Shown here one piece after another: positions 1 through 5,993 of a stretch of DNA of 8,150 bases. Each line of letters begins with the position of its first letter. Position 1 is the first letter of the stretch. This DNA comes from Lachnospiraceae bacterium UBA3332. Its GTDB lineage: Bacteria > Bacillota > Clostridia > Lachnospirales > Lachnospiraceae. The notes under the pieces were generated by a model. It was not told where the DNA came from and did no database searches. It saw only the letters and a list, made by a program, of their open reading frames with translations. Made by a program: the position numbers and the translations under genes. The stretch covers positions 1 to 8,150 of the forward strand of contig DERU01000280.1 in NCBI GenBank assembly GCA_002361095.1, in the 5' to 3' direction.

Positions 1-147
1 TCTTGCCTGCCTCCCGCCTTAAGCCGCTGCCATTGGGGCTCAACGCCTGCAAACTGGATTCCCGGGTATTTTTCTGCGGGATGCTTGAAGGGGATTTTTG
101 GATATGGTAATATGATGATACGGATCATGCGTAGGAGGAAAGCGTAA
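1..147 (+). other. Upstream region, possible 3' tail of a preceding gene
   Basis: No gene can be recognised here. Two plus-strand frames are open from the left edge. One runs from base 3 to a TAA at 106-108, with codon use like the neighbouring genes (CGG, CTG, GAT, GAA) and a plausible C-terminus ending FCGMLEGDFWIW. The other runs from base 1 to a TAA at 145-147, directly before the MazG start, and ends in a basic stretch (IMRRRKA). Either could be the end of a truncated upstream gene, but both are too short to assign. The last 40 bases hold the ribosome binding site of the next gene (AGGAGGAAA, 133-141). Confidence 0.25.
85..113 (+). promoter_or_regulatory. Possible sigma-A promoter for the MazG-histidine kinase pair
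   Basis: TTGAAG (85-90) and TAATAT (108-113) are separated by 17 bases, and each matches the consensus at four of six positions. A TATGAT at 111-116 is a closer -10 box but has no -35 at the right distance. The position about 35 bases before the first start codon is sensible. The match is weak and could be chance in this AT-rich patch. Confidence 0.3.
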
Positions 148-474
148 ATGGAAGACTTTGGGTTTTTGCAAATGCAGGAAATGCAGATGGAACTGCAGGA
201 AAAGTACAGGGAAAAGTGGACGCCCCTGTCGCCGGAGACGGGGCAGAATTCCCTGCTGTGGCTGATGATAGAATTGGGGGAAGCGGCGGATATCATCAAA
301 AAGAAGGGAAGCGCAGGGATTATGGGGGATTCCCGGATAAGGGAGCATTTTGTCGAAGAACTGTCGGATGTCTTGATGTATTTTAACGATGTGATGCTCT
401 GCTTTAATATTTCGGCAGAGGAATTGAAAACAATTTATTTGCAAAAACATCAAAGGAATATGGAAAGATGGTAA
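148..474 (+). CDS. MazG-like nucleotide pyrophosphohydrolase
   Basis: This 108-residue protein looks like a single-domain all-alpha NTP pyrophosphohydrolase of the MazG/dUTPase-like superfamily, which hydrolyses nucleoside triphosphates to monophosphate and pyrophosphate, often to remove unwanted nucleotides. The metal-binding signature is visible as E42-x2-E45 in IELGEAADII, followed by E71-x2-D74 in EELSDVLMYF, on two helices as the family requires. The length fits the short one-domain members, not the two-domain MazG of E. coli (about 260 residues). The start is set by AGGAGGAAA at 133-141. Its last codons overlap the histidine kinase start by 7 bases, so the two genes are probably co-transcribed and translationally coupled. 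Substrate cannot be read from the sequence. Confidence 0.82.
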   Translation: MEDFGFLQMQEMQMELQEKYREKWTPLSPETGQNSLLWLMIELGEAADIIKKKGSAGIMGDSRIREHFVEELSDVLMYFNDVMLCFNISAEELKTIYLQKHQRNMERW

Positions 475-1307
475 GGGAAACCCAAAAGATTACCGCCCTT
501 TTGGTACTGATTAGTGCGGTACAGTTTTTGGCGGGAATGATATTGCTGGTCTGTCTGGAGCGGGACGCCCTTTTAGGGGAAGACATTTCCGTGGCAATGG
601 GCTGCGCCCTGCTGGTGACGGCTTCAAGCCTGGTGTCCATTGGGGGCGTTTATGCGGCAGGGCGGTATCAGAATAAAAATATTGAGGACAGTATGCGGAA
701 CCTGGAGGGGTTTAATGAGAAGCTGCGGGAGCAAAAGCACGATCTGATGAATCATTTCCAGGTGGTTTACGGCTTGCTGGAACTTGGGGAATATGAGGAG
801 GCGCACGCTTATATCCGACCGGTTTTTAAGGATATCCAGAGACTGAACATGGCCCTGAAAACCGCGCAGCCTGCGGTCAACGCGCTTTTGCAGGCGAAGA
901 TGGAAGCGGCGGCTGCGGCGGGCATAGATTTTTATTTGGAAGTGGAGACTTCCTTAAAGGAAATCCCCGTAAAGCCCTGGGATTTGTGCCGGATTCTGGC
1001 CAATCTTTTGGATAATGCCATGACGGCGCTGGAAGGGGCGGCCGGCGAGAAAAAAATACAGGTTCGGATGCGGGACGCAGAGGGGGGATACCGGATCGGA
1101 ATCGGCAACAACGGTCCGGCGATCCCGAAAACGCAGCTGGATAAAATTTTTAATGCAGGGTTTTCCACGAAGCGGGAGGAAGGGCACGGACAGGGACTGG
1201 CGATTGTGGCCAGGCTGGTGCGGGAGGCCTGCGGGGAAGTGACCGTGGAATCGTCCGGGGAAGAAACGTTGTTTACGGTTTTTCTGCCCAAGGGAACGCA
1301 TTTATAG
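468..1307 (+). CDS. Sensor histidine kinase, SpoB/GHKL type
   Basis: This 279-residue membrane histidine kinase should autophosphorylate and pass phosphate to a response regulator. Two N-terminal membrane helices (about residues 8-30 and 41-65) are separated by only about ten residues, so there is no extracellular sensor domain. The phosphoacceptor region reads QKHDLMNHFQVV with H91, the SpoB-type pattern seen in CitA/DcuS- and AgrC-like kinases. The GHKL ATPase domain follows, with N-box NLLDNA (N179, D182, N183), G1-like box IGIGNNGPAIP (212-220 region) and G2 box GHGQGLAIV (239-247). The usual DxG of the G1 box appears as NNG. All regions needed for activity are present and the length is normal for compact members. 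It overlaps the MazG gene by 7 bases. The likely partner is the LytTR regulator at 3028-3771, beyond the NfeD-flotillin pair. The signal is unknown. Confidence 0.9.
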   Translation: MVRETQKITALLVLISAVQFLAGMILLVCLERDALLGEDISVAMGCALLVTASSLVSIGGVYAAGRYQNKNIEDSMRNLEGFNEKLREQKHDLMNHFQVVYGLLELGEYEEAHAYIRPVFKDIQRLNMALKTAQPAVNALLQAKMEAAAAAGIDFYLEVETSLKEIPVKPWDLCRILANLLDNAMTALEGAAGEKKIQVRMRDAEGGYRIGIGNNGPAIPKTQLDKIFNAGFSTKREEGHGQGLAIVARLVREACGEVTVESSGEETLFTVFLPKGTHL

Positions 1308-1370
1308 CGTTACAGTGAACCCATTCCCCTGCCCTGCCTGCGGAACGGGTTTGGGTGGCGTCTGTCAGTT

Positions 1371-1399
1371 TTGACAATTCATGGGGATATCTGTATAAT
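1371..1399 (+). promoter_or_regulatory. Perfect-consensus sigma-A promoter for nfeD-floA-regulator
   Basis: TTGACA (1371-1376) and TATAAT (1394-1399) match the housekeeping consensus at all twelve positions, with the optimal 17-base spacer. The start of transcription would be near 1406, giving a leader of about 145 bases before the NfeD start. The -35 box is the right arm of an inverted repeat, TGTCA-GTTT-TGACA (1363-1376), and the -10 box lies in the loop of a larger inverted repeat (1384-1413), so repressor control is possible. Such a strong promoter suggests constitutive or repressor-gated expression of the downstream genes. Confidence 0.85.
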
Positions 1400-1418
1400 T
1401 TGCAGAATATCCCTTTTT
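1384..1418 (+). terminator. Terminator-like hairpin enclosing the -10 box
   Basis: GGGATATCTG (1384-1393) pairs with CAGAATATCCC (1403-1413), with one bulged A at 1406. The 10-bp stem has a 9-base loop and is followed directly by TTTTTCTTTT. This fits an intrinsic terminator for transcripts from the MazG-kinase pair, 76 bases after the kinase stop. The loop holds the TATAAT of the downstream promoter. The promoter's own transcript would start near 1406 and lack the left arm, so it would not be terminated. The stem is only moderately GC-rich, so efficiency is uncertain. The same bases could instead serve as a DNA operator. Confidence 0.55.
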
Positions 1419-1447
1419 CTTTTCGGGATTTTTGGTAAGATCAAATT

Positions 1448-1463
1448 GAAAATTATAATTTTC
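1448..1463. repeat. 16-bp perfect AT-rich palindrome in the nfeD leader
   Basis: GAAAATTATAATTTTC is its own reverse complement across all 16 bases. It lies about 45 bases after the predicted transcription start. It contains a second TATAAT (1454-1459), with a poor -35 (TTGGTA, 1432-1437) 16 bases upstream. It may be an operator, a weak second promoter, or just an AT-rich palindrome. Nothing in the sequence decides between these. Confidence 0.5.
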
Positions 1464-1480
1464 TGGTTCCTTGACTTGAA

Positions 1481-1498
1481 TGCCCGCCACAGCGGGCA
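1481..1498 (+). promoter_or_regulatory. GC-rich leader hairpin
   Basis: TGCCCGC (1481-1487) and GCGGGCA (1492-1498) form a perfect 7-bp stem closed by a CACA tetraloop. It ends 38 bases before the nfeD ribosome binding site. No U-run follows, so it is not an intrinsic terminator. I do not recognise it as part of a known riboswitch. It could stabilise the leader or bind a protein. Confidence 0.5.
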
Positions 1499-1536
1499 GA
1501 TGGGAGGCAAAGATAACAGGACGGACGCTGCAGAAT

Positions 1537-1542
1537 AGGAGG
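1537..1542 (+). promoter_or_regulatory. Ribosome binding site fixing the NfeD start
   Basis: AGGAGG lies 8 bases before the ATG at 1551 but only 2 bases before the in-frame ATG at 1545. Normal spacing favours 1551, which removes two residues from the longest possible reading. Confidence 0.75.
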
Positions 1543-1550
1543 AGATGCGG

Positions 1551-2030
1551 ATGGAATGGGTAGAGGCGCTTGGAATCGTTTTGCTGATTCTGGGGATTTT
1601 GCTGGCCGCAGTGGAGATGGTAGTTCCCGGATTTGGAATGCCGGGCATCGGAGCGGTAGTGTGTCTGGTTGCCGGTATTTTTTGCGTTTCGGATTCCCTG
1701 GTGGAGGGAGCGGTGGTGACGCTGGTGGTGCTGGCGGTTTTGGCACTGGTGCTGGTGGTGGTTTTATGGCTGTTTGCCAGGGGAAAACTGAAATCGCCGC
1801 TCATTTTGCGGGAAGAACAAAAAAAAGAACAGGGATATATCAGTTCTTCGGATTTGGACTATCTTCTGGGCAAAAGGGGCGTGGCGGTAACGGATTTACA
1901 CCCAATGGGAACAGGGGATTTTGAGGATATCCGGTTTGACGTGGTTTCCGAGGGCAAGTTTATCGAAAAAGGCGAAAAACTGGAAATTATCCGGGTACAG
2001 GGATCCAGACTGATTGTCAGGCAAATATAG
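1551..2030 (+). CDS. nfeD: Short NfeD-like membrane protein
   Basis: This 159-residue protein is a short NfeD, a membrane partner of SPFH/flotillin proteins. It has three hydrophobic segments (about residues 6-25, 33-48 and 53-76), including the family's EMVVPGFGMPG stretch (22-32). A charged linker follows, then a C-terminal OB-fold domain (about 105-159) with the typical LLGKRGVAVTDLHPMGTGDF and FIEKGEKLEIIRVQGSRL patterns. The ClpP-like serine protease domain of long NfeD proteins is absent, as in B. subtilis YuaF. It lies 14 bases upstream of floA, the classic NfeD-flotillin pairing also seen in B. subtilis yqeZ-yqfA and yuaF-floT. It probably binds FloA in the membrane and influences microdomain organisation. 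The perfect promoter at 1371-1399 should drive it. Confidence 0.88.
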   Translation: MEWVEALGIVLLILGILLAAVEMVVPGFGMPGIGAVVCLVAGIFCVSDSLVEGAVVTLVVLAVLALVLVVVLWLFARGKLKSPLILREEQKKEQGYISSSDLDYLLGKRGVAVTDLHPMGTGDFEDIRFDVVSEGKFIEKGEKLEIIRVQGSRLIVRQI

Positions 2031-2044
2031 GGGAGGAGAAACGT

Positions 2045-3031
2045 ATGGAATCCATGGTGGGAGTAGTAATCACGGTCGGTATTGTATTTTTGCTGGTGGT
2101 TTTGTTTTTTGTTTTTGTGCCGGTAGGCCTGTGGGTCAGTTGTCTGGCGGCGAATGTCAAGGTGAGCATTTTTAATATGATAGGGATGCGGCTTCGGCGC
2201 GTGGTTCCTTCCGCAATCGTGCTTCCTTTGATCAAAGCGCAGAAAGCAGGACTAAAGGTGACGGTCAACCAGCTGGAAGCCCATTATCTGGCGGGCGGTC
2301 ATGTGGATAAGGTAATCAACGCCCTGATTGCGGCGGAACGGGCCGGAATCGAACTGTATTTTGAGCGGGCGGCGGCCATTGACCTTGCAGGCCGGGATGT
2401 GCTGGATGCGGTGCGGATGAGCGTGAACCCGAAGGTGATGGAGACGCCCAACATCTCGGCGGTAGCCAAGGACGGTATCGAACTTCTGGTAAAGGCGAGG
2501 GTGACGGTGCGCGCCGATTTGGAACGGCTGGTGGGAGGCGCCGGGGAGGCCACGGTTCTTGCCCGGGTCGGGGAAGGCATTGTGACCACGGTGGGGTCTG
2601 CGGAATCCCATAAAGGCGTGCTGGAAAACCCGGACGATATTTCCAAGCTGGTACTTTCCAAAGGCTTGGACGCCGGTACGGCGTTTGAAATTTTGTCCAT
2701 TGATATCGCAGATATCGATGTGGGGCGCAACATCGGCGCACAGCTGCAGACGCTGCAGGCGGAGGCCGACAAAAACATTGCGCAGGCCAGGGCGGAGGAG
2801 CGCCGGGCCATGGCGGTGGCAAAAGAGCAGGAAATGCGCGCTTATGTGGTGGAAGCGGAGGCGGAGGTGCCAAAAGCGATGGCCCAGGCGCTTCGGGAAG
2901 GACATCTTGGCGTGATGGATTATTACCGGATGCAGAACGTCAAAGCGGATACCCGGATGCGGGAAACGCTGGGGGAAGGCGGCAGTGTCAGCGTGGAACT
3001 CAAAGCAAAGGAAAGTGAACCGGAAGAATGA
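2045..3031 (+). CDS. floA: Flotillin-like protein FloA
   Basis: This 328-residue protein matches bacterial FloA (B. subtilis YqfA, about 331 residues) in length and pattern. FloA is a membrane scaffold that gathers proteins into functional microdomains and affects membrane fluidity, signalling and secretion. An N-terminal hydrophobic hairpin-like segment (about 5-36) anchors it to the inner face. The SPFH domain follows, with family hallmarks FNMIGMRLRRVVPSAIV (43-59), LEAHYLAGGHV (78-88) and AIDLAGRDVLDAVRMSVNP (110-128). The C-terminal part (about 235-310) is Ala/Glu/Arg-rich coiled coil (for example ARAEERRAMAVAKEQE) that mediates oligomerisation. A strong ribosome binding site (GGGAGGAG) precedes the start. 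The stop codon overlaps the response regulator start (ATGA), so the regulator is made in step with the flotillin. Complete, with no missing region. Confidence 0.95.
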   Translation: MESMVGVVITVGIVFLLVVLFFVFVPVGLWVSCLAANVKVSIFNMIGMRLRRVVPSAIVLPLIKAQKAGLKVTVNQLEAHYLAGGHVDKVINALIAAERAGIELYFERAAAIDLAGRDVLDAVRMSVNPKVMETPNISAVAKDGIELLVKARVTVRADLERLVGGAGEATVLARVGEGIVTTVGSAESHKGVLENPDDISKLVLSKGLDAGTAFEILSIDIADIDVGRNIGAQLQTLQAEADKNIAQARAEERRAMAVAKEQEMRAYVVEAEAEVPKAMAQALREGHLGVMDYYRMQNVKADTRMRETLGEGGSVSVELKAKESEPEE

Positions 3032-3771
3032 CGACGGAAAGGGTAATGCTTGTGGAGGATGAAGCCGGTGTGCGCCTCCTCCTTAAAAAAATTATTGAAA
3101 GGCATGAAGGATTTTGCGTGGTGGGGGAGAGCGAAAGTTTTTCCGACGCGGTGGTGCAGTTTGCGCGTCTGCGGCCCGAAGTGGTGTTTATGGATATCGA
3201 GATTCAGGGGGAAAACGGCGTGGAATGCGCCCGGATTATAACGGAAATGGAACCCAAAACCAAGATTATTTTTGCCACGGCCCACACCGAATATATGTCG
3301 GAGGCTTTTGAACTATACGCTTTTGACTATCTGGTAAAGCCTTTTGACCTGGAACGGGTAGAGCGCACTTTACAGAGGATCAAAACCCTGCGGGGGGCAG
3401 AGGAGCCGGGGGAGCAGGAGCGGATTGCGAAGGCGCGGGACGGCCTTTCCAGACTGTTGGTGAAGGGAAGGGAGAGCATGCGCTTTGTGGATACAAAAGA
3501 GATTGTGCTGGTACAGCGGGAAAACAATGCCACCGTGATTTATACGGCGTCGGACAGTTTTGCGACTTCCGCAAAGCTGTCCGAGATCGAGGCAAAACTG
3601 GATCCGCAGCAGTTCATGCGCAGCCATAAATCCTATATTATCAATTTGTCAAAGGTAAAAAAGATTGCGCCATACGGAAGATGGACTTATCTGGTGACAT
3701 TTGAGGGACTCTGCAGGGACGCCCTTATCACACAGGAAAAATATGAGGAAATCCGTAAACGTTTTTCCTGA
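3028..3771 (+). CDS. LytTR-family response regulator
   Basis: This 247-residue protein is an AgrA/LytR-type regulator with an N-terminal receiver and a C-terminal LytTR DNA-binding domain. In the receiver, E10-D11 form the acidic pocket, D56 in VVFMDIEI is the phosphoacceptor, T84 in IIFATAHTEY is the switch residue and K104 in YLVKPF is the conserved lysine. The LytTR domain (about 148-245) shows typical patterns such as MRFVDTKEIVLV, FMRSHKSYIINLSKVKKI and the ending ITQEKYEEIRKRF. The first ATG is preferred over the one at 3046 because residues 4-9 form the first strand of the receiver fold. Overlap with the floA stop (ATGA) implies translational coupling. The likely kinase partner is at 468-1307, since SpoB/GHKL kinases commonly pair with LytTR regulators. 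LytTR target sites are imperfect direct repeats, and I did not find a clear pair here. Confidence 0.93.
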   Translation: MTTERVMLVEDEAGVRLLLKKIIERHEGFCVVGESESFSDAVVQFARLRPEVVFMDIEIQGENGVECARIITEMEPKTKIIFATAHTEYMSEAFELYAFDYLVKPFDLERVERTLQRIKTLRGAEEPGEQERIAKARDGLSRLLVKGRESMRFVDTKEIVLVQRENNATVIYTASDSFATSAKLSEIEAKLDPQQFMRSHKSYIINLSKVKKIAPYGRWTYLVTFEGLCRDALITQEKYEEIRKRFS

Positions 3772-3838
3772 CGGGAGGGAAAGGGCGGTTTATGGTTTGC
3801 CGGCCGGAAGGAAAAAAGAAGCAGTTCGTTATAACGGG

Positions 3839-3845
3839 AAGGAGG
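3839..3845 (+). promoter_or_regulatory. Ribosome binding site fixing the secreted protein start
   Basis: AAGGAGG sits 5 bases before the ATG at 3851. The same frame is open back into the response regulator gene, but only this ATG has a good binding site and is followed directly by a signal peptide. A 10-bp palindrome, CGTTATAACG (3827-3836), lies just upstream. No convincing promoter is seen in the 79-base gap after the regulator. Confidence 0.8.
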
Positions 3846-3850
3846 CTGCG

Positions 3851-5413
3851 ATGAGGAAAAGCGGGTGGAAAAAGAAATTTCATGAGATACCGTTGCAAAG
3901 GGTGTCCCGGCGTTTCTGGCTGGGTATCCTGACGGTCTTTTTATGTGTGGCAGGTATGCCGGCAGGATGTCCAAAAAGCCTGGCGAAGGGAAGCGGGGTT
4001 AGGATACAGATTACGGATACGGATCAAAGCGGTTTTGACCAAAAAGAAGCGTGCGGACGGGTGGAAAAGGACATTGTACGGATAAGGCAGTTTGGGGAGA
4101 CAGAGAAAACCGCGCTTTCCGTTTCCGTAAGGGAGGACGTTTCTGTTCCCTATGTTGCGAATGATACCCTGGTCTGCACTGCGGCGGATTTGAAAGACGG
4201 ACGGTACAGACCGGCCCTGGTGCAGGCGCTTTTGGAAACGGAAGAGCCCTGGCTGTACTACGGAATCAGCGGATATGTTTTCGGCGATGCGGCAGACGAA
4301 GCGATGCTGCGGGAGTGGTACGCGGACGGGGAGGACATGGGAATACTTGGGCTTTTCGGACTGCGTTTTTTCCCGGAGTGGGTGACGCAGCGGGAATGGG
4401 AAGCCGCACGGCAGACGGCCATATCTTTGGTGCGGTGGATGACGGAAGTCAAAAAGCAGGATGTGCGGACCGCGCCCCTGACGGACGGCCTGAAACAGGA
4501 ATGGCTGTCCTGGCTTGGCGTAGACCGGACATATACGGATCCGTACGCGGGATGGCTGGAAGGATACCGTTTTGAACGTTCCGATGATTTTTTGGTGCGG
4601 ATTTTGGGAGAGGACGCAAGTTACTGCTTTTACGACTTTGTAAAGTTCGGGGAAAATGCACAGGATGTCGAGACTTTTCTGTACCGGGAACGGTATGGAA
4701 AGGAACAAATATACCGATATCTGGAGGATGAAGGGGGCGATACGGCAGGAGGGGTGTTCCGGGACAGGGACAAACTTCCGTATATCCGGTATTCCATACG
4801 CGGGAAGGATGCGGGATCCAATAAGGTTTATCAGACCAAGGAAATTGCGTTGTGCGGATGTCTGCACGGACATTTGTTTGCATGGGAGGTATTGGCAAAG
4901 AAACAGCATAACGTCCATTGGGCCAACGATGCGCTGCTGCTTTATCTGGATAGCATTTATGCACAGGAGGATTATGCGCAGGATCATTTCAGGGAATTTT
5001 GGGAGAACGGGGTTTTGTATCCTGACCGGCCGGAAACATTTGCGGAGACGGATAAAATCATATTGGATTATGCGCGCTCTTATCTGGAACAAAACCGAAA
5101 CCTTTCCCTAAACCGCGCCATGGTGGATGCCATGGCAGCGGCCGGCGTGCTGGAAAACAGAAAGATTGGCGGCGCCTTTGGTGCGTCCTATATAGAACGG
5201 CATGATTTGTCCGAAAAAGACGCCTGGCAGGGGGATACCCTCAACCGTATGGAGGGAGCCTCTTTTTACGCCTGGCTTGTGGATACGTTTTCCTTGGAAA
5301 AAGCCCTGCTGCTAAACGACATTACCCGGCCGGATTACGAAAAAATTTTTGGCAGTTCTTTTGAAGCTTTGGCGGAGGAATGGAAAGCGTATTTGGCAAA
5401 TTCGGGCCTGTAA
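3851..5413 (+). CDS. Secreted protein resembling an inactivated peptidase-MA metalloprotease
   Basis: This 520-residue protein starts with a basic N-terminus and one hydrophobic helix (about 22-37), so it is probably exported and either released or anchored. Residues 121-142 follow the gluzincin layout HExxH then P-W-L-x-E-G-x-x-x-Y, but read PALVQALL and PWLYYGISGY: the two zinc histidines fall on P121 and Q125, the catalytic Glu on A122 and the third ligand on Y137. The stretch AISLVRWMTEV (190-200) fits the helix that follows in that family. The C-terminus, SFYAWLVDTFSLEKALLL then FGSSFEALAEEWKAYL (471-515), has the peptidase-MA ending pattern. No HExxH occurs anywhere. I infer a non-catalytic binding or sensory protein. 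This is pattern reading, not a database match. The gene follows the LytTR regulator by 79 bases, consistent with one operon. Confidence 0.55.
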   Translation: MRKSGWKKKFHEIPLQRVSRRFWLGILTVFLCVAGMPAGCPKSLAKGSGVRIQITDTDQSGFDQKEACGRVEKDIVRIRQFGETEKTALSVSVREDVSVPYVANDTLVCTAADLKDGRYRPALVQALLETEEPWLYYGISGYVFGDAADEAMLREWYADGEDMGILGLFGLRFFPEWVTQREWEAARQTAISLVRWMTEVKKQDVRTAPLTDGLKQEWLSWLGVDRTYTDPYAGWLEGYRFERSDDFLVRILGEDASYCFYDFVKFGENAQDVETFLYRERYGKEQIYRYLEDEGGDTAGGVFRDRDKLPYIRYSIRGKDAGSNKVYQTKEIALCGCLHGHLFAWEVLAKKQHNVHWANDALLLYLDSIYAQEDYAQDHFREFWENGVLYPDRPETFAETDKIILDYARSYLEQNRNLSLNRAMVDAMAAAGVLENRKIGGAFGASYIERHDLSEKDAWQGDTLNRMEGASFYAWLVDTFSLEKALLLNDITRPDYEKIFGSSFEALAEEWKAYLANSGL

Positions 5414-5484
5414 CGGTGGAGTGATTTTTCAAACGCGCTCCAAAACAGAAAACGGGAACCGCACCGCAAAACGGAGGAAAAGCT

Positions 5485-5925
5485 ATGCCGGAATTGAAAT
5501 ATACCAGGAAAAATTTGTCTGGCCTGTTGATAGCGGACATTGCCGCAATGACGGTTTTGTATTTGCTGCCCGATGGCTGGGGGGATTGGCAGATCAAAAA
5601 AATCCTCCTCATTCTCATGGCGGTCGCGGCTGCCGTCCTGCTCTTTCTGCTTTCGGGGAAAAAAGAGAAAGAAGGCCATGCGCAGATTACAAAGATTGAT
5701 TGCGTCAGTCAGATGAACCCGAACCAATACCTTTCAAAGGGCGGGCCGGTCTGTGCCGGGTCGGACGGCAGGTATCATGTCACGTTTTTGCTTAAGGACG
5801 ATACCCGGCTGGTTCTTTCCCTGTCGGGAAAACAGGCGGGAACCCTGGCAGTAGGGATGTGCGGGACATTGATCCATAATGGTTCCGTATTTTTAAGCTT
5901 TACCCCGGATTATGAAAGGCCGTAA
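5485..5925 (+). CDS. Small two-helix membrane protein with DUF2500-like domain
   Basis: This 146-residue protein has two membrane helices (about 11-29 and 37-57) with a short loop between them. A soluble domain follows (about 65-141). The pattern YHVTFLLKDDTRLVLSLSG, then LAVGMCGTLIHNGSVFLSF, resembles the beta-rich domain of DUF2500 proteins, which have no known function. The predicted topology puts both termini in the cytoplasm, with the domain inside. GGAGG at 5473-5477, 7 bases before ATG, supports the start. It lies 71 bases after the secreted protein gene with no terminator between them, so it may share that transcript. The family assignment comes from the strand and glycine pattern only. 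Confidence 0.55.
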   Translation: MPELKYTRKNLSGLLIADIAAMTVLYLLPDGWGDWQIKKILLILMAVAAAVLLFLLSGKKEKEGHAQITKIDCVSQMNPNQYLSKGGPVCAGSDGRYHVTFLLKDDTRLVLSLSGKQAGTLAVGMCGTLIHNGSVFLSFTPDYERP

Positions 5926-5942
5926 ATCGCAACAAAAATAAC

Positions 5943-5971
5943 TTGCCGCCGGGAGGATTCCGTATTATACT
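5943..5971 (+). promoter_or_regulatory. Possible sigma-A promoter for the DUF362 gene
   Basis: TTGCCG (5943-5948) and TATACT (5966-5971) have a 17-base spacer and match the consensus at four and five of six positions. The predicted transcript would start near 5978, just before the ribosome binding site at 5981, giving a very short leader. No terminator was seen after 5925, so read-through from upstream is also possible. Confidence 0.45.
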
Positions 5972-5980
5972 GGTTGCGTA

Positions 5981-5987
5981 AAGGAGG
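5981..5987 (+). promoter_or_regulatory. Ribosome binding site fixing the DUF362 start
   Basis: AAGGAGG is directly followed by an ATG at 5988, which is too close to be used. The next in-frame ATG at 5994 has 6-base spacing and is the likely start, giving MAKSKVYYTD. Confidence 0.75.
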
Positions 5988-5993
5988 ATGATT

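Noticed and set aside
1319..1356. Imperfect inverted repeat ACCCA-TT-CCC / GGG-TT-TGGGT after the kinase gene
   Set aside because: The stem has an internal T-T mismatch, a long loop and no T-run, and the hairpin at 1384-1418 is a better terminator.
1365..1373. TCAGTTTTG as a LytTR-binding half-site
   Set aside because: It fits the half-site at eight of nine positions, but no second copy lies at the required spacing of about 21-22 bases.
1556..1924. Glycine-rich open frame on the plus strand
   Set aside because: It is the shifted reading of GGTG-rich codons for the valine/leucine membrane helix of NfeD, and NfeD is clearly the true product.
2252..2905. Several minus-strand open frames opposite floA
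   Set aside because: FloA is unmistakable on the plus strand. The opposite frames lack ribosome binding sites and have biased, low-quality composition.
3953..3970. Possible lipoprotein cysteine (MPAGC, residues 36-40)
   Set aside because: The -3 position is proline, not the usual Leu/Val/Ile, so the lipobox does not fit well. A plain signal peptide is more likely.
3941..5092. A 383-codon open frame on the minus strand
   Set aside because: It lies opposite the secreted protein gene, has an implausible composition rich in Pro, Arg, Ile and His, and has no ribosome binding site. It is a shadow of the plus-strand codon bias.
5418..5443. Hairpin GGAGTG/CGCTCC after the secreted protein gene
   Set aside because: The stem is only 6 bp with a G-T pair and a 12-base loop, and no T-run follows, so it is not a credible terminator.
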